Positions 1 to 8,110 of a DNA stretch of 64,000 bases are shown one piece after another. The first letter of the stretch is position 1. Every line of letters begins with the position of its first letter. This DNA comes from Bradyrhizobium sp. 199 (lineage in GTDB: Bacteria > Pseudomonadota > Alphaproteobacteria > Rhizobiales > Xanthobacteraceae): the NCBI RefSeq assembly GCF_023073355.1, contig NZ_JADPJI010000009.1, forward strand, positions 62,001 to 126,000, written 5' to 3'. Made by a program: the position numbers and the translations under genes. The notes beneath the pieces are model-generated. The model worked only from the letters and a program-made list of their open reading frames with translations, made no database searches and was not told the origin of the DNA.

Positions 1-1012
1 ATGCGGCGTGATCGGGATCGACGGCGGTGAGCGTGACATGGCCGACCATGAGCGCGCTGTGCGAATGCGATAGCACGTCGCGGAACGGGAGCCAGTCGGA
101 TTCCTCCAGCTCCTTCACCGGCGTGTCGAGCTTGGCGCTGAAATGATGTGTGTCGGCATGCACCCGGCCGATGCCCGGAAAATGCTTGAGCGTGGCACCG
201 ACGCCTGACTGCTCCAGCCCGCGCACATAGGCGCTCGCAATCGTGCTGACGACGGCCGGATCGGTCGCGATCGCGCGCTGGCCGATCAGCGTGTGGAAGT
301 CGAGCCGGTTACGCCGCGCCGGCGGCTTGAGGTCGAGCACAGGGGCGAGATTGAGGTTGACGCCGAGGTCCGCGAGCTCGCGGCCATGGATGCGGCCGAA
401 CTCCTCGGCTTTGGCCTGCTGGTCGTCGGGAGCGAGTCCGGCCAGCGTCGCCAGCGCCGGCACTTTCGTCAGTGGCGGCGCGAGATGACCGACAATGCCG
501 CCCTCTTGGTCCGCGGCGACCACCAGCGGTGGCAGGCCAGCGGCACGCCTGATATCTTGGAGCGACGCGATCTCGGCACGCAGCGCCTCGATCGTCCGTC
601 CCCGGATGTTGTGCCGGGTGACATAGACGCCGCCGATCAGGCCCTGCTCGGCAAGGCGCGCGACCTCGGGAAACGAGGAATAGCCGACCATGAAGTGCGG
701 CCCGAGCCGACGCGCTTCTGCCGCACTGACGCCGAGGACATCGTTCTTGCGCAGCTCGAACTTCAGATGCGCCGCAGACATCAGGACCGGCGGCAGGCAC
801 CAGAGCATGACAAGCAGCTTGCCCGCCATGGTGCGCCAACGCCGTCTGTGCAGCAGGAGCAAGACGATCGCGATGCTTGCGACGACAAGCGCGATGTTTC
901 CGGCGCCGCGCAACGCCACCAGATAAGGATCGCTCTTGTTTGCGGCCGCGAACGCGACCACAGGCGCGGCTAGCCAGAGCAGAATGAGGCCGGTACGGCG
1001 GAGCAATTGCAT
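1..1012 (-). CDS. Glycoside hydrolase family 3, NagZ-like, membrane-anchored (3' end outside window)
   Basis: The 337 visible residues match the start of a GH3 beta-N-acetylhexosaminidase, the family that removes N-acetylglucosamine from peptidoglycan fragments. Seen: VVAADQEGGIVGHLAPPLT (residues 164-182), GVNLNLAPVLDL (217-228), and GATLKHFPGIGRVHADTHHF (272-291), the NagZ loop whose Asp-Thr-His corresponds to the catalytic Asp-Ser-His. The SDDL-type segment carrying the nucleophile would lie outside the window. Unlike cytoplasmic NagZ, the first 85 residues hold about three hydrophobic helices (6-24, 37-54, 63-82), so the enzyme is probably membrane-bound; which side the catalytic domain faces is unclear. 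The ATG at 1012 was chosen as the first start that keeps these segments. Confidence 0.85.
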   Translation of the reverse strand, partial: MQLLRRTGLILLWLAAPVVAFAAANKSDPYLVALRGAGNIALVVASIAIVLLLLHRRRWRTMAGKLLVMLWCLPPVLMSAAHLKFELRKNDVLGVSAAEARRLGPHFMVGYSSFPEVARLAEQGLIGGVYVTRHNIRGRTIEALRAEIASLQDIRRAAGLPPLVVAADQEGGIVGHLAPPLTKVPALATLAGLAPDDQQAKAEEFGRIHGRELADLGVNLNLAPVLDLKPPARRNRLDFHTLIGQRAIATDPAVVSTIASAYVRGLEQSGVGATLKHFPGIGRVHADTHHFSAKLDTPVKELEESDWLPFRDVLSHSHSALMVGHVTLTAVDPDHAA

Positions 1013-1200
1013 GATGCATCACGTGTTGGGAGTGGCGACTGCTTCGCACCTATCAAAGCGAATCGCGCTCTGCGAGAGGCAAACGCGCGCCTGCACGAAA
1101 TCTGCAAAAAACTCCTGAAACCGTGCTGACGTTGATCCCGGCTTCTGCACAAGCACCGTTCAAAGTCCGTGATGTCACCATCACGAAAGGTCTTCCGGAT

Positions 1201-2697
1201 ATGACGAGCCTGGCTACGACGATCGTAGAGGAAATCAAACCGATGGGTCATTCCTCGATAGCGGCCAAGGTCGGCCTCGCGCTGGCGCTGGCCGCATTCG
1301 CCGACTGGCTGTTCTACGGGCAGCGGATCGGGCTATCCCTGTCGCTCTTTACGATCGCGCTCGCTGGCGTGTCGGCACTCTTCAATCATGCGGCACTGGA
1401 CTCGCGCCGCGCTCTGATCGGCTCGGCCATTCTCGTCACCGGTCTGGTGCCTGCTATCGAGGAGCTCAACACGCTCTCGTTCCTGGTCCTTGCTGCGTCG
1501 CTGGCGATTGCGCTGCTGCTCGTGACCAACGCGGAAACGACCGGGCTCGCCGACCGCGTCCGTGCGCTGCGCAACTTCGTCCTGCTTGGACCCTTCAGGT
1601 TCTTCCTCGATGCGCCCCAGGCGTTGAACGCCTCGGCGTTCACCCGCGGCTTCGCGCTGTGGCTGCTGCCGGCAACACTGAGCACCGTATTCATCGCGCT
1701 GTTCGCGGCGGCCAATCCGGTCATCGAGCAATGGGTGTCCCTGCTCAATCCAAAGCTCATCTTCGAATATGTCAGCATCCCGCGCGTGCTGTTCTGGGCC
1801 ATGATGCTCGCGCTGGTCTGGCCCTTCATCCATGTGCGCTGGCGGCGCAGGAAGATTATCGTCGCCACCGAAGCCGACGCCGTAGAGCCGCCCCCGCCCA
1901 CGCCCCTCGTCTCACCGGAGTTTGTGGGCCCCTCTACCATCCTGCGCTCGCTGATCCTGTTCAATCTGCTGTTCGCGGCGCAGTCGATTCTTGACGGCAT
2001 CTATCTCTGGGGGCATTTGGCGCTGCCCGACAATTTGACCTACGCCGCCTACGCCCATCGTGGCGCCTATCCGCTGATCGCCACCGCGCTGCTCGCCGCA
2101 GTCTTCGTACTGGTGACGATGCGCCCGGGCGGGCCGGCCGAGAAGTCAAAGGTAATCCGCCCGCTGGTCTATGTGTGGGTCGGGCAGAACGTGCTGCTGG
2201 TCGCCTCCTCCATCCTTCGTCTCGATCTCTATGTCGATATCTACATGCTGACCTATTGGCGCATCGCAGCCTTCATCTGGATGGGGCTGGTGGCGCTCGG
2301 ACTGATCCTGATCGTGGCCCGCATCGTCCTCAACCGGTCCAACCAATGGCTGGTCGGCGTCAATCTGATCGCACCCGCGATCGTGCTCTATGCCTGCTCG
2401 CTCGTGAACTTCGATGCCTTCATTGCTGACTACAATGTGGCGCACAGCAAGGAAGCTTCGGGCAAAGGCGTGCAGATCGACATGAACTATCTCCTGACGC
2501 TCGGCCCGCAGGCGCTGCCCGCCATCGACAAGGCGATCATGCTGCGGCCCGGCAACCCTGAGAGCTGCCTTGTGTCGCGCCGCGACCGCCTTGTAGAACA
2601 GCAGCGTCAGGACTTGGCCTGGCGAAGCTGGGGTTTTCGCAACTGGCGCCTCCGGCACAGGCTGGATACGCAGGCGACGAGCCAATCGGCGGGCTGA
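1201..2697 (+). CDS. DUF4173 domain multipass membrane protein
   Basis: A 498-residue protein with roughly ten or more hydrophobic helices, matching the DUF4173 family by overall pattern and by conserved stretches such as FVLLGPFRFFLDAP and ALPAIDKAIMLRPG. No function is established for the family. The reading frame extends upstream to 1123, but the ATG at 1201 follows a purine-rich AAAGG and avoids a non-hydrophobic leader; 1243 is another possible start. It ends 20 bases before a two-component regulator on the same strand, so the three genes may form one transcription unit, which suggests a role in envelope sensing or signalling. That role is inferred from position only. Confidence 0.75.
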   Translation: MTSLATTIVEEIKPMGHSSIAAKVGLALALAAFADWLFYGQRIGLSLSLFTIALAGVSALFNHAALDSRRALIGSAILVTGLVPAIEELNTLSFLVLAASLAIALLLVTNAETTGLADRVRALRNFVLLGPFRFFLDAPQALNASAFTRGFALWLLPATLSTVFIALFAAANPVIEQWVSLLNPKLIFEYVSIPRVLFWAMMLALVWPFIHVRWRRRKIIVATEADAVEPPPPTPLVSPEFVGPSTILRSLILFNLLFAAQSILDGIYLWGHLALPDNLTYAAYAHRGAYPLIATALLAAVFVLVTMRPGGPAEKSKVIRPLVYVWVGQNVLLVASSILRLDLYVDIYMLTYWRIAAFIWMGLVALGLILIVARIVLNRSNQWLVGVNLIAPAIVLYACSLVNFDAFIADYNVAHSKEASGKGVQIDMNYLLTLGPQALPAIDKAIMLRPGNPESCLVSRRDRLVEQQRQDLAWRSWGFRNWRLRHRLDTQATSQSAG

Positions 2698-2717
2698 CGA
2701 GGGCAGCGGAGAGTTTC

Positions 2718-3422
2718 TTGGCGCATCGCATTCTCATCGTCGACGACGAAGGCCACATCCGCGAGGTCACCCGGGTCGCCCTGAAGAAGGCGGGCATGGA
2801 CGTGATCGAGGCGCGCGACGGCAGGGAGGCGCTTAGCCGCGCTGCCGCCGACAAGCCCGACCTGATCGTGCTCGACATCGGCATGCCTGAATTCGACGGC
2901 CTCGACGTCTGCCGCGAGATTCGCAAGACCTCGGACGTGCCGATCCTGTTCCTGTCGGCGCGCGACGAGGAAATCGACCGCATCCTCGGCCTCGAGATCG
3001 GCGGCGACGATTACGTGACAAAGCCGTTCAGCCCGCGCGAGCTGGTGGCGCGGGTCAATGTCATCCTGCGCCGGCTCGGTCCGCGCAATGGCGAGATCAA
3101 GGCTGGTCCTACCGCGCTTGCCCAGGGCGGGCTCCTGATCGATCCCGAGCAGCATGTCGCCTCCTTTGCCGGCACGCCGCTGAAACTGACCGCGATCGAG
3201 TTCGGCATTTTGCGCGCGTTCCTGACCCGGCCGACCTCGGTGTTCAATCGCGAGCAACTGATGCGGGCGGCCTATCAGCTCAATATCCAGGTCTCCGACC
3301 GCACCATCGACAGCCACATCCGCAACATCCGCGCCAAGCTGGCGGCGGAAAATTGCGAGAACGTGATCGAGACCATCCACGGCGTCGGCTTCAAGCTTGG
3401 CCGTTGCGAGAAAGAGGCATGA
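2718..3422 (+). CDS. OmpR-family response regulator, CreB-like
   Basis: A 234-residue regulator: receiver domain (1-120) with acidic pair Asp9/Asp10, phospho-acceptor Asp53 in LIVLDIGMPEFDG and a conserved Lys in DDYVTKPFSPRE, followed by a winged-helix DNA-binding domain ending in IETIHGVGFKLG. The start is TTG with GGAGAG just upstream. Its stop overlaps the start of the histidine kinase gene as ATGA, which indicates translational coupling. The receiver and kinase resemble CreB/CreC, but the targets in this organism cannot be read from the sequence, so no symbol is given. Confidence 0.88.
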   Translation: MAHRILIVDDEGHIREVTRVALKKAGMDVIEARDGREALSRAAADKPDLIVLDIGMPEFDGLDVCREIRKTSDVPILFLSARDEEIDRILGLEIGGDDYVTKPFSPRELVARVNVILRRLGPRNGEIKAGPTALAQGGLLIDPEQHVASFAGTPLKLTAIEFGILRAFLTRPTSVFNREQLMRAAYQLNIQVSDRTIDSHIRNIRAKLAAENCENVIETIHGVGFKLGRCEKEA

Positions 3423-5005
3423 GCGCAGCGCCGGACAAATGGCGGCCGTCGCTTGGCCTCGTGATCTTCACGGTGCTAACAACCGTCGGCGTGCTGCCGC
3501 TGGTCGGCCTGTTCTTCTTCCGCCTCTACGACAACCAGCTCATTCGCCAGACCCAGGCCGAACTGATCGCGCAAAGCCGCGTGCTGGCGACGATCTATGC
3601 ACAGGAGGTCACGACGAGGCTCGACAGCGGCCTCACGCTCGGCGCCGAGGTGCCGCCGGGCGTGTTGCCCGACCCCGGCGATCAGGTCACCCCGATCCGG
3701 CCCGCGCTCGATCTCACCGCCAACGACCTGCTGCGGCGGCGTCCCGATGCGCAAGCCGCTCCCCGGCCCGCGCAGCCTGCCTATGTCGAGATCGGCGCAA
3801 AACTGACGCCGATCATCCGCGAGACCCAGAAGGTGACGCTGGCAGGCTTTCGCATCCTCGATCCGCAAGGCGTCGTCGTTGCCGGGCGGCAGGAGGTCGG
3901 GCAATCGCTCGCCCATATCGAGGAAGTCGCGGATGCGCTGCATGGGCAATACCGCGCCACCTTGCGCAACCGCGTGCCGGACAAGCCGCCGCCGCCGATC
4001 TACTCCTTCAGCCGCGGCCTCGGCGTGCACGTGTTCTCGGCGATGCCAGTCATCGTCAACAACCGCGTCGCGGGGGTGATCTACACCACGCGGACGCCGA
4101 GCAATATTTTCGATCATCTGTACCAGGAGCGGGCCAAGTTCGTGCTGGCCGGCCTCGCCGTCATCCTCGGCACGATGGCGATCGGCCTCGTGTTCTCCCG
4201 CACCATCACCCTGCCGATGCGCGAGCTGATCGAGCGCGCGACTCGAATCGGCCGCGGCGACCGCGAGGCATTTAAGCCGCTCCGGCACTATGGCACGCGC
4301 GAGTTCGCCCAGCTCTCGCACAGCTTCCTCGGCATGGCCGAGCAGTTGGCGCGGCGCTCCGACTATATCGCGACGTTCTCGGCCCACCTCACCCACGAGC
4401 TGAAATCGCCGCTGACCTCGATCAAGGGTGCGGCCGAGCTGTTGCAGGATTCGGTTCAAGGCAAATCCGAGGGCCTGACGCCGGCCGAGCAGAACACCTT
4501 CATCGCCAACATCCTGTCGGACACGCAGCGGCTGGAGGCGATGGCGCAGCGGCTGCGCGAACTGGCCCGTGCCGAAAGCCTGCCGCAGAACGAGCGCACT
4601 GAGCTCGCACCCGTGATCGCCGACCTGAGGAGCCTGTTTCCCGCAAGCGATATCTCGGCCAGCGGCAGCCTCGACCGCCCCATCGGCATGTCCGGCGAAA
4701 AGGCGCTGATCGTGCTGTCGCATCTCGCCGACAATGCGATGCGGCACAACGCTGGGACAATCAGGCTGGAGGCGGCCTTCGAGCGCACGACCGTGCGTCT
4801 CACGGTCAGCAATGACGGCGAGCCGATCTCAGCGCCGAACCGCGACCGGATTTTTGATGCGTTCTTTACCACCCGCCGCGATCAGGGCGGGACCGGGATG
4901 GGGCTTGCGATTGTGCGTGCGGTGATGGCGAGCCATGGCGGCTCGATCAGGCTCAAGCCGACCGAGGCGGGCGCCGCCTTCGAACTCCAATTCCCTGTAG
5001 CCTGA
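3419..5005 (+). CDS. Membrane sensor histidine kinase, CreC-like
   Basis: A 528-residue kinase. One N-terminal helix (about 12-33), a roughly 200-residue extracytoplasmic sensor region, a second helix (about 243-262), a HAMP linker, then HisKA with His326 in HLTHELKSPLTSIKGAAELL, an N box (LADNAMRHNAG) and a glycine-rich ATP lid (GGTGMGLAIVRAVMASHGG). It partners the response regulator whose stop codon it overlaps by four bases. The frame opens earlier at 3353, but the coupled ATG at 3419 is preferred. The signal sensed is unknown. Confidence 0.88.
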   Translation: MSAAPDKWRPSLGLVIFTVLTTVGVLPLVGLFFFRLYDNQLIRQTQAELIAQSRVLATIYAQEVTTRLDSGLTLGAEVPPGVLPDPGDQVTPIRPALDLTANDLLRRRPDAQAAPRPAQPAYVEIGAKLTPIIRETQKVTLAGFRILDPQGVVVAGRQEVGQSLAHIEEVADALHGQYRATLRNRVPDKPPPPIYSFSRGLGVHVFSAMPVIVNNRVAGVIYTTRTPSNIFDHLYQERAKFVLAGLAVILGTMAIGLVFSRTITLPMRELIERATRIGRGDREAFKPLRHYGTREFAQLSHSFLGMAEQLARRSDYIATFSAHLTHELKSPLTSIKGAAELLQDSVQGKSEGLTPAEQNTFIANILSDTQRLEAMAQRLRELARAESLPQNERTELAPVIADLRSLFPASDISASGSLDRPIGMSGEKALIVLSHLADNAMRHNAGTIRLEAAFERTTVRLTVSNDGEPISAPNRDRIFDAFFTTRRDQGGTGMGLAIVRAVMASHGGSIRLKPTEAGAAFELQFPVA

Positions 5006-5040
5006 GGCGCGATGAGGTCATCGCCCCCCAGTTTCCTGTG

Positions 5041-5088
5041 GGCATGATCCATTCGGAAAACCGCTTCGCACTTTTCCGGATCATGCCT
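5041..5088. repeat. Dispersed palindromic element, GGCATGATCC type
   Basis: Arms GGCATGATCC and GGATCATGCC enclose a GGAAAA/TTTTCC inner stem around CGCTTCGCA. This form recurs in Bradyrhizobium and Rhodopseudomonas intergenic DNA (recalled, not searched). It lies between the kinase gene and the small reading frame on the other strand and could act as a transcription end for either. Confidence 0.6.
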
Positions 5089-5227
5089 AGATCGCAAACA
5101 CCCAGGCGGCAACGATGGTGCCGATGGTGACCAGGCCGGCGATGGTCCAGCCGGCGGCATATTCCAGCTCGGGATGACCGGTCGCCCGCATGATCTCTGC
5201 CGGATCGGCGGTATGCTTCTGTGCCAT
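5087..5227 (-). CDS. Small single-helix membrane protein, 46 residues
   Basis: A short frame reading MAQKHTADPAEIMRATGHPE, then a hydrophobic helix (about residues 25-45) ending in AAWVFAI. The charged N-terminus, clean transmembrane segment and stop directly at the palindromic element favour a real gene. No family was recognised. It is divergent from alkB, with 79 bases between the two starts. Confidence 0.5.
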   Translation of the reverse strand: MAQKHTADPAEIMRATGHPELEYAAGWTIAGLVTIGTIVAAWVFAI

Positions 5228-5306
5228 GACAGCCTCGCACGTTTCTCCCCGCGTCATATGTAAGTCGCATCAGCCGCCAATAGGTTCCATCACGGACGTG
5301 CGAGGA

Positions 5307-5876
5307 ATGACACAGCTAGGTTTGTTCGCCGGACCGCAAGCGGTCCCCGCCGGGCTTCGCCACGCGGACAATTTTATCGATCCCGCCCTCGAGCAGGAAT
5401 TGATCGGCCGCATCGCAGCACTGCCGCTCCAGCGCTTCCAGTTCGGGGCGTTCGAGGGTAACCGCCGGGTCGCCTCGTTCGGCTACCGCTACGACTATTC
5501 GCTGCAGCGGCTGGCCGAGGCGGAGCCGATCCCGGACTGGATGGCGCCCGTCGCGCGTCAGGTCGAGCAATGGGCGGGGCTGCCGGAGGCGGGCGTCCGC
5601 CAGGTGCTCTGCACCGAATACGAGGTCGGCGTTGGCATCGGGTGGCACCGCGACAAGCCGCATTTCGACAAAGTCCTCGGCCTGTCACTCGGCGCAGCGT
5701 GCAAGTTCCGCTTCCGCCGCCGGAGCGGCGACAAATGGCAGCGCCACACGCTCGAGGCTCTGCCACGCTCGCTTTACATGATGGAGGGCGAGGCGCGCTC
5801 GGAATGGGAGCACAGCATCCCGCCGGTCGAGGCGCGCCGTTACTCCATCACCTTCCGGACGATGAAGCGGGCCTGA
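5307..5876 (+). CDS. alkB: AlkB-family 2-oxoglutarate/Fe(II) dioxygenase
   Basis: A 189-residue protein of the AlkB fold, which removes alkyl groups from DNA or RNA bases by oxidation. Iron ligands are visible: His114 and Asp116 in GWHRDKPH and His169 in SEWEHSIPPVEARRYSITFR, with the downstream arginines that bind 2-oxoglutarate. The protein is a short, stand-alone version without an extra RNA-binding domain. The ATG at 5307 begins the conserved MTQLGLFAG segment; the frame extends further upstream but with no family resemblance. Whether DNA, RNA or protein is the substrate cannot be told here. Confidence 0.85.
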   Translation: MTQLGLFAGPQAVPAGLRHADNFIDPALEQELIGRIAALPLQRFQFGAFEGNRRVASFGYRYDYSLQRLAEAEPIPDWMAPVARQVEQWAGLPEAGVRQVLCTEYEVGVGIGWHRDKPHFDKVLGLSLGAACKFRFRRRSGDKWQRHTLEALPRSLYMMEGEARSEWEHSIPPVEARRYSITFRTMKRA

Positions 5877-6097
5877 CCGGCTGTCCAAATAAAACTGCGA
5901 AAACAACCCCATGCACAGTAGAACGCCGTTGCCGGCCCAAGGCTGGGTCACCCGCCAACAGCTTGACTCAACGGGACAAAATGGCCGCATTGTGCAACAG
6001 CCGCGCCGTTTGCGAACTTGCCTTCCGATGCCCCGTGGCGTGCTAGGTTGGTTCCATGCATCCCGGACGCCGAGGTTGCAGGTCCAGGGAGGCAAGG

Positions 6098-6592
6098 ATG
6101 AAAGCCAGCCGTTCGATTCTTACCTGCGCTCTCCTCGTCGCCAACGTCCATCATGTCGCCGCCGCTTCTGGCGCCACGCCCACAAAAGTTTCGGGCTCGA
6201 CGGCGCTGGCGCTCGCAGGGGTGATCGCGCCGCTGTCGTCTGTCTTGTCCGGCGCCGAAAAGAAGGCAATGGCGATGCTGTTCGCCGCCAACAGCGACAT
6301 TCCCTACAAGAAGCCGATCGTGGTGACCGCCGATAGAATCGTCTGCCGCGCCGGCAATGTCGACATCACCGTGCGGAACTGCGAGGTCACGTTCGGTAAG
6401 AAGATCAGGACGGTGAACGGCTCCACGGCCAACGAGATCTTCGCCACCGAAGCACTGGCCGGCATTGCGCCCCACGGCGCAGCGGGATCGAATTTCGAGA
6501 GCCTGACCAACCTGAGCTGCACGATCGATCCCAATGCCATCAGGCGGAAAGACGGCACCGGGGCGGATTGCACGTTCCAGCCGGGGAATTGA
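6098..6592 (+). CDS. Hypothetical exported protein
   Basis: A 164-residue protein beginning with a Sec-type signal peptide (MKASRSILTCALLVANVHHV, cleavage probably after AAA near residue 23). A strong GGAGGCAAGG ribosome site precedes the ATG. The mature part has four cysteines in spaced positions (CRAG, NCEV, LSCTI, ADCTF), which would allow disulfides in the periplasm. I do not recognise a domain. Confidence 0.65.
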   Translation: MKASRSILTCALLVANVHHVAAASGATPTKVSGSTALALAGVIAPLSSVLSGAEKKAMAMLFAANSDIPYKKPIVVTADRIVCRAGNVDITVRNCEVTFGKKIRTVNGSTANEIFATEALAGIAPHGAAGSNFESLTNLSCTIDPNAIRRKDGTGADCTFQPGN

Positions 6593-6728
6593 AGCACGCG
6601 TGAAGGACGAGCCGGGAGAGGACCAAGGGTGCCGTGAAATCGCCTCATGACCAACTAACTAATAAGGCGAATTGAAAAGACGGGCCAAACGCGCGAGGCC
6701 ATATCGGGCACGCAGGGCCGACATCGTC

Positions 6729-7658
6729 ATGAAGAGTTTCCTCGCATTTTGTCTAGTTCTGGGCGTGACGGCAGCCTCCGCACACGGTCCATTGCCGATG
6801 CTGCCGAGGGCGCGGTCCGATCTTGTCCGAGTGGGCCTCACCGACAGCGACACCACCGCCGGCGGCACTGCGCGGCTGTGCGAGCAGGTTACGTTCTCGC
6901 GGGGCCTGCGCTACGCCGAGAGCGAAGCCAATGTGCTCGATGTCGCCGCCAGCGCGACCAAGGCGGATACGCCGCGGCCGGTGCTGCTATTCGTCGCCGG
7001 CGACACTTTCACCGGCGACCGCGCCGCGCCGGAGCTATCGCGCCAGATCCAGGACCAGGCGATGTGCTTTGCTGCGCGCAACGACATGATCGGGGTGCGC
7101 GTCAACTATCGCCTGGCGCCGTCGGCGGCTTGGCCGATGGGGGCGACCGACGTGGCGGCGGCACTGTCCTGGGTTCACGGCAATATCGACCTGTTCAACG
7201 GCGATGCCCGCGAGATCGTCGCGGTCGGCTACGGCGCCGGCGCCTTCCATGTCGCCACCCTGCTGGCGCATCCCGAATTCCAGACCGATCGCGCCGATGT
7301 CGCCGCCGTGGTGCTGGTGTCCGGCATTTACCGCGCTGGCAAGGACGCCAGCGACAGCGAGAAGGCCTATCTCGGCACCGACCCCAGCCAGTACAACAAG
7401 CGCTCGGTCTTCCCCGGCATTCTCAATGTCGACGTGCCGATCGTGCTGGCCTGGGCGGCGGACGATTCCGCCGGCATCGTGGCGCAGGGCGAGACCCTGA
7501 AGAAGACGCTGTGCGGCGCCGGCCATTGTCCGCGCAGCGCACTGCTCCGCAGCCGCGACGGTATCGCCAGCGCCTTCGGCCTCGACGGCTCCGGCGACAG
7601 CCTCGCCGAGCCGACGCTGCTGCTGGTGCATCAGCTCGAGGCGCGGGGGCTGCCGTAG
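6729..7658 (+). CDS. Exported alpha/beta-hydrolase-fold protein lacking the serine nucleophile
   Basis: A 309-residue protein with a signal peptide (MKSFLAFCLVLGVTAASA). The fold is of the alpha/beta hydrolase 3 type: VNYRLAPSAAWP after the oxyanion region and an elbow at 165-173. At the elbow the motif reads Gly-Tyr-Gly-Ala-Gly, so Gly169 occupies the position where hydrolases carry Ser. The codon GGC is unambiguous. The protein is therefore either inactive as an esterase or has another role, perhaps binding. A longer start at TTG 6672 is possible but would put an Arg-rich stretch before the signal peptide. Confidence 0.75.
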   Translation: MKSFLAFCLVLGVTAASAHGPLPMLPRARSDLVRVGLTDSDTTAGGTARLCEQVTFSRGLRYAESEANVLDVAASATKADTPRPVLLFVAGDTFTGDRAAPELSRQIQDQAMCFAARNDMIGVRVNYRLAPSAAWPMGATDVAAALSWVHGNIDLFNGDAREIVAVGYGAGAFHVATLLAHPEFQTDRADVAAVVLVSGIYRAGKDASDSEKAYLGTDPSQYNKRSVFPGILNVDVPIVLAWAADDSAGIVAQGETLKKTLCGAGHCPRSALLRSRDGIASAFGLDGSGDSLAEPTLLLVHQLEARGLP

Positions 7659-8110
7659 CGAGGCGCTGCTCCGTTATCGACCACTCACACCATTGAGTGG
7701 GCCACCCCTCTCCCCGGTCTGAACACCCGCAAGGGGCGAGGGAGCGCAGCGGAGCACGCAGCCACACTGCGGTTCATCGCAAGTGCCTCATAAATCGAGT
7801 CGCCTCCCTCCTATCCGTCTGCTCAGCTTCGGGACCATCACGTTCGCCCCGACCACGACGTCGTTGCTGGAAATGTTCCCGTCGCGCATTCGCTATACCG
7901 CCATGTCGTTCCCCTACCACATGAGCGCGGCCTGGCTCGGCGGATTTTTGCCGGCGACGGCTTTCGCGATCGTGGTCGCGACCAGGAATATCTACTCGGG
8001 ATTATACATGCCCGGCCGACGACGTGGAGGAGTGGCGGCAGGGATCTGTTCGTTTCACGGCGATTGTTTAAGATCGGCATTGACCTGCACTCCGCCGGGA
8101 GATCCTCCAA
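7659..8110. other. Intergenic region holding a transporter remnant
   Basis: 452 bases without an intact gene. The centre carries a decayed MFS fragment described separately. The left third (7690-7770) is GC-rich with a CCCCTCTCC/AGGGGCGAGGG partial inverted repeat, like intergenic elements seen elsewhere in such genomes. The last 60 bases contain a plausible ribosome site for the enolase-family gene. Confidence 0.5.
7825..8004 (+). pseudogene. Remnant of an MFS transporter (metabolite:H+ symporter, ProP-like)
   Basis: About 60 codons read as the C-terminal part of an MHS-type MFS permease: FPSRIRYTAMSFPYHMSAAW followed by LGGFLPATAFAIVVATRNIY, then SGL. In intact members this is followed by a Trp-Tyr-Pro motif and a final helix; here the similarity stops and the frame runs into the next gene in an unrelated phase. 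Nothing upstream encodes the first ten helices. It is a degraded leftover, not a gene. Confidence 0.75.

Noticed and set aside
309..1049. 246-codon minus-strand frame rich in Arg
   Set aside because: It overlaps the GH3 gene in another frame, is Arg/Ala-rich with no motif, and has the composition of a GC-rich shadow.
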